From: Pyropia yezoensis
Lineage: Eukaryota > Rhodophyta > Bangiophyceae > Bangiales > Bangiaceae
Direction: 5' to 3'
Length of the DNA stretch: 64,000 nt
NCBI GenBank assembly: GCA_009829735.1
Contig: CM020620.1
Coordinates: 26,010,951-26,074,950 of the forward strand
Below the pieces are notes generated by a model. The model was not told the origin of the DNA. It worked only from the letters and a program-made list of their open reading frames with translations, and did no database searches. Positions 41,561 through 52,582 of this stretch are shown here, piece by piece; position 1 is the first letter of the stretch; the number at the start of each line of letters is the position of its first letter. Made by a program: the position numbers and the translations under genes.

Positions 41561-44500
41561 GGACGCGCATCGAAGAAACGCGTCTAAAACTTCAGGGGCG
41601 TTCACAAGGTCTTGCTTTGTCAGCCAAGAGTTCTCGCTGATGTCGCAGCCTTTCCATTTGACGAGGTACTGCAGTCGTCCACGGCGCTTTCGTGACCGTA
41701 TAATGGAGTCCACTTCATACTCGACCGAGCCATCCGGAAATGTAACCGGGGGTGGAACGGGAGGAAGTCGACCATACGGATCAGCGCGGTACGGCTTCAG
41801 GAGGCTGGCATGGAAGGCGTTGTGAACTTTGCGATCGAGGACAGCTTGAGGAAGATCGAGACGGAACGTGACGTCATTGATGCTCTCCGTGACTTTGTAG
41901 GGTCCGGAGTATTTGGGCATCAGCTTACGAGCGCCTTGAAAAGCGTCGGGCAAGAGGTTCTTGGTGCTGAGGAGTACGTGGTCGCCCACAGCGATTGTGC
42001 ATGGTCGGCGATGACGGTTTGCGTACGCCGCGCGCGTCTCATTGGCGCTCTTGATGGCGGCGATAGCCGTCTTTTGAGCATCGTGGAGGCTGGATAGCCA
42101 ATCCGACACAGCAGGAAGATTTGAGTCCCTGCTGTCAAGGATGTCCATAGGCACGGTCCTTGGTTCAAACCCGTAGTTCAAGAAAAATGGAGAGTACGTG
42201 GTTACGGCATTAGGTGACCGGTTGTACGCAACTTCCGCGCCAACGAGGAAAAGATCCCAGTCGCCTTGATGATGGTTGACGAAGTTTCTGAGGATTTCTT
42301 CAATTTTCTTGTTCATAATCTCAGTTTGGCCGTCCGTCTGCGGGTGGTAGGCCGATGAGGCTTTGATCTTGACCTTGAGGATCTTTGTCAGTGACCGCCA
42401 GAAGTTGGATAAAAAGATGGGGTCGCGGTCACAGACGACTTCTTAAGGTAGGCCGTGGTTGCGATAGACGTGATCGTGGTAAAGCTGAGCTGTGACCGGC
42501 GCTGTACATTCCGGCTTCATTGGTGCCAGGCGAATCATCTTGGTGAGTCGGTCAACAACGACATAAATGCCGTTGTGGCCTCGTGGTGTCAGTGGCAGTG
42601 GGGTGATAAAGTCCATGGAGACACTTGCCCATCTTTGGCTTGGGGGTTCGAGTGGTTTGAGATGACCCAGAGGTGAATGAGTGCTAGCCTTGTTCCGCTG
42701 GCACGAACCACATGATTGTACGTATCTTTGGATGTCCTGCCGCATAGATTTCCAGTAGTAATTGGAAGCAACGGCCTTGGTGGTTTTCTTCACTCCCATG
42801 TGCCCTTGGCACGGGACGTCATGGTAGTCGTGGAGGAGTCTTTGACGTAGAGTACCAGCGGGGATGCACGTACGGTCACCTCGTTTCAACAACCTCATAT
42901 GAAACCGGTAGGGAGATACCGGGTCCTTGGCTAGGTCGGCAAATTCGGGGTCCGCTTTGTACTCTTGTTCTAGGGTGGCGAGGTCCTGATCACTTTGGTT
43001 GATGGTCATGAGGTTGTTGATTTCAGTTTTCTTGAGGGCTTCGTCAATGGTCTTGGTCAGCACGCGACTAAGGAGATCTTGGTTGGGTTCGTGCTTGTCA
43101 GGGGCATCTTGGGGTTGCCTGGAAAGGGCATCAGCTACGGCGTTGGAGATGCCTTTGATCGGGACAATCTTGAACTGGAATTGGTCCAGAAGTTCAAGCC
43201 ACTTGACTTGGCGGTCGTTCAGCCTTTCTTGGGTTCGCAGGTATCTCAGGGACTCGTGGTCGGTATGGACCTCAAAGGGTCTTCCGTGGAGGTAGCAGCG
43301 CCAGTGCCGGATGGCTTGGACCACTGCGAGCAGCTCACGTTCGCGGATGCTGTAGCGTTGTTCGTGGATATTCAAGGTCAGGGAGAAGAATGCCACTGGA
43401 CGCCGTCCCTTTCCGTCGTCTTGTTCGAGGACTGCGCCAATAGCATACCCGCTGGCATCGGTAGACACGTAGATGGGATATCGTTTGTCAAACGGCCTTA
43501 GTACCGGTGCACTTGTTGTCAGAGTCCGCAGCTGCTCGAAGGCTTTTTGGGCGTCCGGCGTCCACTCAAAGTCGACCTTCCCCGTCAACCTCGTAAGAGG
43601 GCTAGCAACTGCGGCCATTCCCTTGATAAATCGGCGATAGAAGTTGACCATACCGAGGAAGGACTGCACGTCCTTCTTGCTCTTGGGGGTTGCCCACGTC
43701 CGAATGGCTTGGACCTTCTGGTCCTCCATGGAAAAGCCTGCGTCAGATATGACGTGGCCGAGGTAATCGACAGTGGTTCGAGCGAATTGGCACTTACTCG
43801 CCTTGGCATAAAGCTTGTGGTCTCGTAGCTTGGCCAGGGTTTTTCTCAGGTGTTTGAGATGATCCTCGTAGGTTTCGCTGTAGACCAAAATGTCGTCTAA
43901 GTAGACGCAGATGAAGTCGTACAGGTAAGGTCTGAACACATCGTTCATCAAGTTCATGAAGACTGCGGGGGCGTTCGTCAGTCCGAAGGGTAGCACAGTA
44001 AACTCGTAGAATCCATACTTGGTCCGGAACGCCGTCAATGGGATGGTGTCAGGGTCCAGCCGGATCTGGTGGTAGCCAGAGCGGAGGTCAATCTTCGTGA
44101 AATACTTGGCCTTTCGTAGTTGATCAAAGATGTCATCGATACGTGGTAGAGGATACGCATTCTTGATGGTGGCCTTGTTCAATGCTCGGTAGTCGATGCA
44201 CATCCGCCAGCCGCCTTCCTTCTTCGCCGCAAATAGAACGGAGGAGCCCCACGGTGAGGCACTTGGCTGGATGAATCCCTTCCGAATCAGGGTCGCAAGT
44301 TGCGTCTTGAGTTCATCGAGTTCCCACTCGGAGAGGCGGTAAATACCGCTGCGACGTGGTTCAGCGTCGTCGGTCAGCTTGATGCTAAACTTGTGACTAC
44401 GCTCGGGAGGGAGTCCGTCCGGGAGCTCAGCCGGGAAGACGTCAGCGTACTCCTTGAGAATCTGTTGGACTTCATTTTTGTCTTCAGCTTCTCCCATAAT

Positions 44501-45088
44501 GATGGAGTTGATGTCAAAGCTGCTTGAAGGGTCTTCAGACTGCAGGTAGATGGCGAATACAGGGGTCCTTTGGATGAGGTCACGTGCGAGTCGTTGCCGG
44601 CTAATGAGGCCCTCCGGTTTCTTGAGGGAGGCGGTAATAGAAGTATTCTTGTGGTTGAACTTAAAGGATATCTTGTTCTTCTTGTTGTTGATCTTGGCGC
44701 CCTTGTCATCGCGCCATTTCTTACCGAGGATAACGTCGTACGCACTGAGGTCGCATACGGCGAACCGTAGTCGTTCTTGGTAAAGGCCGATGTGAATCTC
44801 TAAGGGTTCAATGGTTTCAGCGAGTACATGGGAACGTCCATCGGGCATGTTTGCCGCGAAGTCCGTTTCAGGGGTCTTGACATTCAGGGTTTTCATGAGG
44901 CGCCTGGAGACGACGTTGATGGGAGACCCGTCGTCGAACAGCACCTTTACAACATGGCCATTGACAGAAGCAGTAGAAAGCAGTAGCCCGAGACGCGGGC
45001 CTTCAAAGGGTGACGATTTGTTTTCCGGAACCAAAGGAGCATCTTTCACCGTTGTTGACGACGGTTGCTGCTTCAGTTCCGCTGGCCT
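41558..45088 (-). pseudogene. pol: Pol polyprotein of family D chromovirus, one nonsense codon
   Basis: The -1 frame relative to gag is open from the slippery site at 45088-45094. Domains in order: a protease-like domain whose active site reads FDDGSP instead of the usual D-T/S-G; RT with [16 protein letters not shown] and YLDD; RNase H ([19 protein letters not shown]); integrase HHCC (H...H...CGSC) and D-D-E with SMDF, DRDPIF and QTEIMN; and a chromodomain (EYEVDSIIRSRKRRGRLQYLVKWKG) near the C-terminus. A single TAA at 42443-42445 falls between the first and second catalytic Asp of integrase. The frame continues on both sides, so this copy cannot make full integrase. Confidence 0.92.
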
Positions 45089-45951
45089 TTTGGGCAGTCC
45101 TTTGCCAGGTGCCCCTTTTCGCGACAGCGGAGGCAGAGTCCCTCGCGCATACAGCGCTGGCGCTCCACGGGCGTGAGCTTCTCGACCTTGATGCTGGAAA
45201 TGTCCATGGGGACGACACCCGTCGCAGACGGCTTCCCAGAGGTGCTGCTGAGGTTGTTCGTGAAGCGCGAGGCTCCAGCCTTGGCAGCTTCTACGCGCAG
45301 GGCGTCTGTCATTAGAGGCTCGAGTTCAGTGTAGTTCTTGAGGCACAGTGCCTGCCAGATGTCCCGCTTCAGACCTCGCGTGTAGCGGTCAATCTTTTCC
45401 GCTTCAGTGATGTCTGGGATGTCCACGACGACGCTCAGGAAAGTCTTGTTAAACGTCATGACGTCCTTAATCTGTCGCCATGCGTGCAGCTTGTCCCGTG
45501 CCGCCTGCGTCTTGTTCAGGGGACTGAAGCGCCGGATGAGTGCAGCACGGAAGGCGTCCCAGCTCGAAACGTCTGTAGTCTGACTATAGGTATGCCACCA
45601 GTTGAACGCTTCTCCATCGAGATAGGTGCAAGCGACACGACACGCTTCGGCGGGTTCACTCAGCCGGACGTAGGAGTCCATGTGGGAGCACCACGCTTCA
45701 ATGGTCCCGGGTTTGCCAGAGAAAAGCCCGGGCTTGTTCGGCCGCGCGGGTTTTGCGTTCTCGCGGGCTGCTTTCGCCTTGGTCTCGGCGAGCTGCTGCT
45801 TCGTGTCTTCCAATTCCACCTTGTGTGCCTCGAGCTCGTCACGCATTTGCGTCACAAATGTCGTAAGCTGATTCCATGCCTCGACACTGGGGGTGCCGGA
45901 TGTCGACCCAGAAGTGACCGGGGTCCCGCCAGCAATACTCGAGGGGTCCAT
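45073..45951 (-). CDS. gag: Gag of family D chromovirus
   Basis: The protein has 292 residues from the ATG at 45951 (ACGATGGACCC). It is much shorter than the A and B gag proteins. An N-terminal coiled-coil-like stretch ([30 protein letters not shown]) leads to a gag core with [13 protein letters not shown] and AFNWWHTY, typical of Ty3/gypsy capsid. A CCHC knuckle [14 protein letters not shown] lies at about residues 271-284, near the end. The frame is intact. Only the first codons of this gene survive in copy 1 at 4685-4727. Confidence 0.92.
   Translation of the reverse strand: MDPSSIAGGTPVTSGSTSGTPSVEAWNQLTTFVTQMRDELEAHKVELEDTKQQLAETKAKAARENAKPARPNKPGLFSGKPGTIEAWCSHMDSYVRLSEPAEACRVACTYLDGEAFNWWHTYSQTTDVSSWDAFRAALIRRFSPLNKTQAARDKLHAWRQIKDVMTFNKTFLSVVVDIPDITEAEKIDRYTRGLKRDIWQALCLKNYTELEPLMTDALRVEAAKAGASRFTNNLSSTSGKPSATGVVPMDISSIKVEKLTPVERQRCMREGLCLRCREKGHLAKDCPKGQRN
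45088..45094 (-). promoter_or_regulatory. Candidate -1 frameshift heptamer CCCAAAA (family D)
   Basis: The gag frame reads TGC CCA AAA GGC on the minus strand, placing CCCAAAA in the X-XXY-YYZ register, 15 bases before the gag stop. The pol frame is -1 and open from this point, and it has no ATG before its protease. Possible downstream pairings (ACCGT/ACGGT; CGGAAC/GTTCCG) are weaker or more distant than in family B. Confidence 0.5.
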
Positions 45952-46294
45952 CGTTTCCAGGAGTTAACTCCAGAAGTTACAATTTCACAGGACAGAGCGC
46001 CCTGGACTTACAAGAAATGCCCAGTCGAACTCGGGATAGATTTGTGTAAGAAATTTGGTCAAGCAACGTAGTGGCGCGCGACAATTGGTCAAGTGCCGAG
46101 AGATCGCGGTGACGAGATCAAGAGCGTGCAACACTATTTCGTTACATCCAATCACAAGCAAATCGCTCGAGGGCGCGCAATCGGATTTTCGATCGGCTTC
46201 CGCGCTCGGGCCCGAGTCGGTCTCGTCCGATTCTCACGCGGGGGGAAGATCAGAGGGGGAAAATCGGGCTCTCGCGGTAGATCAATGGAGGTTG

Positions 46295-47038
46295 TCAATC
46301 GGTGCCCCGCGCCAGCTGTCGGTGGTGCGCCTTGCCACGCAAGTGGCTTTCAAATTGAACCACCGAATCAAATTCACGCCCACAGGGATCGCAGCGTGGG
46401 AGAGTGGAAGGGCGGTTGACAGTATTGCGATGCCGACGTGAGTTGCGATGGTCGCGCAACACCGATAGGCTGTTGCACGTCACACCGCAGGGCTTACACT
46501 GGTGTGTGCCCAGTGGGATGCGGCGGGCCTTGGCGATTCGGCGCTGTTCGCGCTGTTCCATCGCCCGCGCGGTGGTCGGCTTAATGTGCCCAATCAGCGG
46601 GGGGGGCGGCGCGATGAAACGGCGCGCCGGTTCCTGCGCGGGTAGCAGCAGGCGCCGGTTCGTCCGGGCCGCTGTGCCCGCCGAGGCAGGGCCCTTGCCC
46701 TTGCCCGAGAGGGGGGGCTTGGGGGCGGTCCGCCCCAGCAGGGATAGGTGCGGGGGGGCCGCCTGGGTGGAGGTGGAGAAGGCGCCCGCCGGGGGGCTGC
46801 GTGCCCCCGGGTGGTGGTGCCCTCCCACGGGGCCGCGTGCCGACGGACTGCCGCGTGCCGACGAGCGGCGCGCTGTACCAGCGCCGCGGATCGTCGGGGG
46901 TGCGCGGGTCGTCGGGGGTGCGCGGGTCTCAGGGTTTCCACGTAACGTGGCCACCGTGTTGCGGGCCGTCGTGCCGGAGGATGCCGACGCGGCCGCCACA
47001 GCCGAGGAAGAATATTCGGAACCTGAATTGGAACTCAC
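46295..47038 (-). CDS. Double U1-type C2H2 zinc-finger frame in family D leader (hypothetical)
   Basis: The open frame of about 247 codons lies between the 5' LTR/PBS and gag, on the same strand as gag. The first ~175 residues are Pro/Ala/Arg-rich. Finger 1 has C181, C184, H197, H203; finger 2 has C216, C219, H232, H238. Both are C-x2-C-x12-H-x5-H, the U1/matrin/JAZ type that often binds dsRNA or DNA. There is no ATG at the start: the frame opens after a TGA, and the first codons read GTGAGT, which resembles a splice donor. Translation could depend on splicing, or the frame may be a captured remnant. Copy 1 (5026-5807) preserves both fingers despite a frameshift. Confidence 0.55.
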   Translation of the reverse strand: MSSNSGSEYSSSAVAAASASSGTTARNTVATLRGNPETRAPPTTRAPPTIRGAGTARRSSARGSPSARGPVGGHHHPGARSPPAGAFSTSTQAAPPHLSLLGRTAPKPPLSGKGKGPASAGTAARTNRRLLLPAQEPARRFIAPPPPLIGHIKPTTARAMEQREQRRIAKARRIPLGTHQCKPCGVTCNSLSVLRDHRNSRRHRNTVNRPSTLPRCDPCGREFDSVVQFESHLRGKAHHRQLARGTD

Positions 47039-47254
47039 TGGGATTCAACAATCGGTTGACCAAAAAGAAAAATTCCGTGACATGAAGCGCGATGGCAGTG
47101 TCAGGGAAATATTCTTTCGGTGTGATTCGTGGAACCCACTGCGTTCGTATTACAATGCCCGTGGCAAGCCGAACGCAGGGGGCAACACGACGTCACAATC
47201 GCAGGGAGGTCCAAATCACGCACGGAATCGCAGTCACCGCCAGGTAGAAAGACG

Positions 47255-47272
47255 AACAATCGGAAGCTACCA
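47255..47272 (-). other. Candidate primer binding site, family D
   Basis: On the minus strand, two bases inside the 5' LTR, lies TGGTAGCTTCCGATTGTT. The same bases precede the LTR in copy 1 (near 6498-6515). The first TGGTAGC is shared by many Met-tRNA-type primer sites, but the rest does not let me name the tRNA. Confidence 0.5.
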
Positions 47273-47274
47273 CA

Positions 47275-48244
47275 TGGGAGGACCCACCTGAAACCGGGGA
47301 GCCCTCAACGTACTCGTGGGGGTGTCAGCGGGCCTTGCGAGCCAATGGGGCGGCGGGGCACGGGGAAGAGGACGGTGGTCTCGACGGGGGTGGGTCTGGG
47401 GAAGAAGATGGGCGCGACGTCGGTGGGGATCGAGGGTACAAAAGGTAAACAGTGTCTTTGGTCTGTGTCTGTGGTGGCCCCTCTTGTCTCCCCCGGTGGC
47501 GCCGACCCCAACGCACTATATACTCGCGTCGGGGCACCCGAGGTGCCCCAAAGCATGCGTTTCCCCATCGCACCGCCGGTAGGCACAGAACGGTCCGAAA
47601 ACAAAGCATGTCTCTCAGAACAAAGCATGGGCGGGCGTGCGCACTAAAGGAGTGCAGCCCCAGTTTGCCCGAAACGAAGGGGGTCCCGTGGATGGCGCCC
47701 AGCGCGCCCCACCAGCCGGCTCCACACGCCGGTCGGCCAGAAGGTCCGACTGGCTGTAAGGGCCAGCAAGGCCAAATTCAATCAATCCCTTGACCGGCCA
47801 GCCAGTCACCAACCAGCTGGCCGAATTCAATCAATCCAAAAGCCGGCGAGCCAGTCATATCGCACTCAGCCGCCAGCGAGGATGTGCGGTGTCCTCAGTG
47901 TCGGTGAATCATGTGACTGGTCCTTGATGCCAGCTTTCAAGCAGCGCAGAGAATAACATTCAGGCAGCACAGACGGGGATGTCCGCCCGTGGTTGGTCGA
48001 CGATGTCACTCGCTCCTCGTTGTCGAGTTTCGACGTCCATGACAGGGTTCCGACAGTGCGTTGACGGCGGCTTTCGTGCGGTCGGCCGACGTCCGCAAAA
48101 TGTCACGAATACAGCGTGGTGTCGCCCAGGGTAGTGGGGAATTGATGTGTCTTGGGGGGAGCTATCGGTGCCGGACATGTAAGGAGAGGTCCCAGTCCAT
48201 GTCCCCTGGGTTCCGGGTGGCGATTTAGGGGGCAAATCCTTACA
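47275..48244 (-). repeat. 5' LTR of family D element (970 bp)
   Basis: It has the same length as the 3' LTR with scattered substitutions. The terminal CCTCACA of the other copies is CCTCCCA here. It is followed outside by GTAAT. Confidence 0.93.
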
Positions 48245-48271
48245 GTAATATTGCAACGACGTCGTGACATT

Positions 48272-49715
48272 TGTGGCAGATCTGGCCCCACGCAAGGGGG
48301 CAGGGCGTGCCATACTGGGGCGGGAGAGAACTGGTTTGACCTGTTTCTCCATTTGCATTTGATCCCGATTTTCCTTAAGTCAGGAATACTTTGCTTGATA
48401 GTAAATCCAACATGGATTTGAGGGTTTTCCGCATTTTATCGTCTTGAATTCTCGTGTGGCCCTGTGGGCAGGTGCTGGGGTGGGAGATTCTGAGTGGCGA
48501 GATTCTGAGAGGACCCTGGAGGGATAAGGGGAGAGACAGCGGGGCTTGGCCTCGCTTCCCCGTCGCGACCAAGAAGCTGTTGGCCCACACACCATCATCT
48601 TGTTTACTGGTAAAGGGATTGTGTAAGGATGTGCCCCTTAAATCGCCACCTGGAACCCAGGGGATATGGACTGGGACCTCTCCTTACATGTCCGGCACCG
48701 ATAGCTCCCCCCAAGACACATCAATTCCCCACTACCCTGGGCGACACCACGCTGAATCCCTGACATTTTGTGGACGTCGGCCGACCGCACGAAAGCCGCC
48801 GTCAACGCACTGTCGGAACCCTGTCATGGACGTCGAAACTCGACAACGAGGAGCGAGTGACATCGTCGACCAACCACGGGCGGACATCCCCGTCTGTGCT
48901 GCCTGAATTTTATTCTCTGCGCTGCTTGAAAGCTGGCATCAAGGACCAGTCACATGATTCACCGACACTGAGGACACCGCACATCCTCTCTGGCGGCTGA
49001 GTGCGATATGACTGGCTCGCCGGCTTTTGGATTGATTGAATTCGGCCAGCTGGTTGGTGACTGGCTGGCCGGTCAAGGGATTGATTGAATTTGGCCTTGC
49101 TGGCCCTTACAGCCAGTCGGACCATCTGGCCGATCGGCGTGTGGAGCCGGCTGGTGGGGCGCGCTGGGCGCCATCCACGGGACCCCCTTCGTTTCGGGCA
49201 AACTGGGGCTGCACTCCTTTAGTGCGCACGCCCGCCCATGCTTTGTTCTGAGAGACATGCTTTGTTTTCGGACCGTTCTGTGCCTACCGGCGGTGCGATG
49301 GGGAAACGCATGCTCTGGGGCACCTCGGGTGCCTCGACGCGAGTATATAGTGCGTTGGGGTCGGCGCCACCGGGGGAGACAAGAGGGGCCACCACAGACA
49401 CAGACCAAAGACACTGTTTACCTTTTGTACCCTCGATCCCCACCGACGTCGCGCCCATCTTCTTCCCCAGACCCACCCCCGTCGAGACCACCGTCCTCTT
49501 CCCCGTGCCCTGCCGCCCCATTGGCTCGCAGGGCCCGCTGACACCCCCACGAGTACGTTGAGGGCTCCCCGGTTTTGGGTGGGTCCTCACAGATTGCCAC
49601 ACAACAGGGATAGCGTGTGTGCGACTTGCACTTCTTCCGGTTCCCCCGACACAGGAGGCAGCCCTTGTGCACCGCCCCAACTTGGGTGCTGCGTGCGCGA
49701 ATGGTTTTTGTCACA
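48272..49715 (+). repeat. Diverged family B LTR split by a family D solo LTR
   Basis: The B-like LTR (TGTGGCA start, TTGTCACA end) occupies 48272-48621 and 49592-49715. It is clearly diverged from the young B LTRs. A whole D LTR is inserted in it. The two outer flanks show no matching duplication, so it may be a rearranged LTR rather than a clean solo insertion. Confidence 0.85.
48622..49591 (+). repeat. Solo LTR of family D with duplication GATTG
   Basis: This is a 970-bp D LTR in plus orientation (TGTAAGG...CCTCACA). It is flanked by GATTG at 48617-48621 and 49592-49596. No internal D sequence is attached, so it is a solo LTR. Confidence 0.95.
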
Positions 49716-50320
49716 TGGATCACATCAATGACCCATTGGAAGGTAGCCGGAGCGTTAGTCAGACCAAAAGGGAGCCGTAGGTGCTTGAAAGTCCCCTCGT
49801 GCCAGGTAAACGTGGTCTTATCCTGGTCCTCAACGGCCACAGGGATCTTCCAGTAACCCGCGTTGGCGTCCAGCATCGAGAACACAGTAGTCTCGCCCAG
49901 GAAGTCGATGCAATCGTCCATCATGGGCAGCGGAATCGTGTCCTGAACATTGATATCATTGAGTCTTCTGTAGTCCACGCAGAATCTCGGGGTCCCATCG
50001 GGCTTTGGGACCAGGACGACAGGGAAGGACCACTCCGCCTGTGACGGCTCAATGACTCCAAGGGCCCATTGCTTGACCACCTGTTCCTAGATCCAGTCAT
50101 GGTGATGCAGGCCAGAACGGTACAGCTGGGATCTTATAGGCTTGGCCCCTTCGGTCAACGCTGTACGGTGCGGCCTCATATCCATCCCGCCCAGCTGACC
50201 ATCCCAGAGTCCCTTATTTCGGACCATCAAATCCTGAACAGCTTCACGTAGGGCCGGAGGGATCAACTCGAAAGCAACTCTTGGCATAGGGACCTTATCA
50301 TTTGGCCCCGTATTCGTCCG
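49716..50320 (-). pseudogene. Ty3/gypsy reverse transcriptase fragment
   Basis: The minus-strand frame covers the linker before RT and its first half: GLWDGQLGG, HRTALTEGAKPIR, FCVDYRRLND, PLPMMDD, FSMLDANAGYWKIP and [13 protein letters not shown]. It breaks off before YLDD, where the split B LTR begins. An in-frame TAG lies near 50088. The sequence is closer to B/C RTs than to D but is a distinct lineage. B LTRs in opposite orientations border it on both sides. Confidence 0.88.
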
Positions 50321-50717
50321 TGTGGCAAAAACCTCTCGCACACGCGACACCCAAGTTGGGGCGGTGTTTAAGGGCTGCCTCCCGTGTCGGGGGAGACGGA
50401 AAAAGTGCAAGTCGCACACACTCTATCAGGGAAGCAAGGCCAAGCCCCGCTGTCCCTCCCCTTATCCCCCCAGGGTCCCCTCAGAATCTCGCCACTCAGA
50501 ATCACCCACCCCAGCACCTGCCCACCGGGCCACACGAAAATTCAAGACGATAAATGCAGAAAACCCTGAAATCCAAGTTGGATTTACTACTAAGCTAACT
50601 ATCCCAAACTTAGGGAATAAGGACCCAAATGCAGGGGGAGGAACGGGTCAGGCTAGTGGCCTGCCGCCCCTTGCATGGCACGTGTTGCCCCCCTACCTGG
50701 GGGTCAATGCTGCCACA
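50321..50717 (-). repeat. 3' LTR of a decayed family B copy (397 bp)
   Basis: This is the reverse complement of the B LTR with about 70 bp deleted inside. The purine tract follows on its right (minus strand GGAGAGGGGAG), then the antisense ORF relic, so it is the 3' LTR of a minus-strand copy. Confidence 0.9.
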
Positions 50718-51056
50718 CTCCCCTCTCCTCAGTTCCGACCGACCCGGTCGGCCCTGTGAGGGGGTGCGTAAACGCACGTCTCGGCGTTGGGGGCGCGACT
50801 TGCTGTCCCCCCTCGAGTACGTAACGTGGATGTGGAGGCGGTCACGTTGACCGCCCCTCTTCTCAAGCTTGCCCACTCGGCAGCTTGCTCTCCCCGGTTC
50901 TCACTTCACCATCACCACTACCTCCCCTTCACCTTCCACGGGGCCGCCCCACGCTGGGGAGGCCACCCATCTACCCACGATCCGAGCCCCCCTCAGCTCG
51001 AGGCGGGTCTCGTGCAGCTGCAGCCAGGTCGTCTCTTCCTAACTTGGGGAGAGCCA

Positions 51057-52582
51057 TGGTGACCCCGGGGGTGGAGACTGACTCTTTGGATGAACGTATG
51101 GAGGACGCCTCCTACGGTGTAGCGCCCGACGGGACTTCCGGCGGGGGCTCCGCGGTTGCTCCGGGGGATGGGACTCCCGCGCCACCCGACTTTGGGTTGG
51201 CGGCGGGATCTCCCCCGGAGGCGTCCCGGGTCATCCCACGGGAGGCCTTGGGGCGGTGGTTCTACCCCGCTTGGCCTCCATATGAGGAGGGGTTGACGGT
51301 TCTTCGCTGTGGCCAACTTGGCACAGCGATGAGTCGAGTATGGGACCGCCTACGGGAGAGGTATCCCCGTAGGGTCGGGTTCCCTGCCGGCTTCAGGACG
51401 GACCAGTTTGCCTTCCTGGACGATGACGAAGTCCAAGACGTGCAGCGGACCAAGGCCATGGTGGACCGCGGGGGAACTACCCCGGGTCCCGGCGACTTGC
51501 CGACCTTTACTTGGGACGCGGTGGCAACTCGCCCCCCGTACCTTCACGAGGCCGATCCGCACACTCATCACTTTGATGTGCGGATGGAGAAGGACTTCCG
51601 GCGAGGTCCCTCCTTGGTGACCTCAGCTCAACTTGAGTTTCCGCAGCAGTCCGCTGCTAGTAAGGAGCAGTGATATCCCAAGAAGCCCGAGTGGCGGCCT
51701 CAAGTTGAGGTCCCCTACGGTTTCCCTGCGTTGCTAACACGGTTGCTTGACCACTTCGGCTCCGTCATGTTGACGGCTAGCCCGGATCACCTGGAGTGGG
51801 CCATGTTTGCAACCCAGTGGCTCCTCGAGGTCATGTCGACCTGGGTGTCTTGTGTCCAGCGGCGGGGGATGCTCTGGCATCTTCCTCTTCGGCTTATCCA
51901 AGGTTTGGAACAGCTCACCCCTCAGCTAGTTGCTGAGGGGTGCTCATCAGGACAAGTCACTCTACTTGAGGAGATGCTCCGCCTCCACAAGTTACTTGAG
52001 TGGGAGAGCATCGAGCACAAGTTGCGCCGCCCCACCCGCGGGCCCAAGGACGATGGCGCACTTCGCCAGTTCGTATGGGTCGGTCGTGAACTTCACGACG
52101 GCCGTGTGGTACTACGAGAGGGGCTGGGCATCGGGGACTACCCGTATGCCCCGGGGGTGGATCGCCACACTGCGCCGCCCCCGGACAAGGCCATTGTGAT
52201 GGCCGTGCCCTCTTACGATGACGATATGACTTAACCCACTGCGGGGGCCCCGAGTAGGGGTCGCAGTTACACTCGGGCACCGCCTACTCGGCGTGCACCT
52301 CCGCTTCCTCCTGTCCCCTACGAGCCGCACGGGGACAACCCGATAAGCGTGGCCGTTGAGTCGTCCACCCCGGTGTCCCCCAACTTGGGGGCCACTCTTC
52401 TGACGGTTTACCCAAAGTTGGTGTTACCGGCCACGCCTCTGACCTCAGAGATAATGATCACTACGTTGGTGCGCACCATTTCCTGGTTGGCCGCGTCGAC
52501 CGCATCCCTTCAAACTTCCGAGATTCCTGAACTTGAGGAGCGCGTTCGTACTGCGGTGGCGACCGCGAGTTGCGAGTCTGTG
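51057..52582 (+). pseudogene. Decayed antisense accessory ORF of family B copy
   Basis: It starts at an ATG aligned with the one at 19845 and follows the intact protein closely. In-frame stops are TGA at 51671-51673 (in SKEQYYP of the intact copy) and TAA at 52232-52234 (CAA in the intact copy, a C-to-T change). The frame then continues to SCESV at 52582, where the family A LTR is inserted. The high similarity outside the stops confirms that the antisense frame was once under protein-level constraint or is only recently decayed. Confidence 0.88.

Larger units (their letters stand above)
40577..48244 (-). mobile_element. Full-length family D chromovirus with leader zinc-finger frame
   Basis: The element is 7668 bp, on the minus strand: 5' LTR 47275-48244, PBS, a long leader with a double zinc-finger frame, gag, pol with chromodomain, polypurine tract and 3' LTR 40577-41546. 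Flanks are GTGAT (40572-40576) and GTAAT (48245-48249), a 5-bp duplication with one mismatch. The LTRs are both 970 bp but differ at several sites. With one nonsense codon in pol, this is an older insertion than family B. Unlike A, B and C it has no room for an antisense ORF, because the pol stop abuts the purine tract. Confidence 0.93.

Noticed and set aside
41500..48244. Bacterial or viral origin of the sigma factor or pol-containing segments
   Set aside because: Chromodomain Ty3/gypsy elements, PIF/Harbinger and absence of operons point to a eukaryotic nuclear genome; the sigma factor fits the plastid type.
49219..50080. Minus-strand frame joining RT fragment to LTR sequence
   Set aside because: The RT part ends at 49715; the remaining residues are translated B and D LTR sequence.
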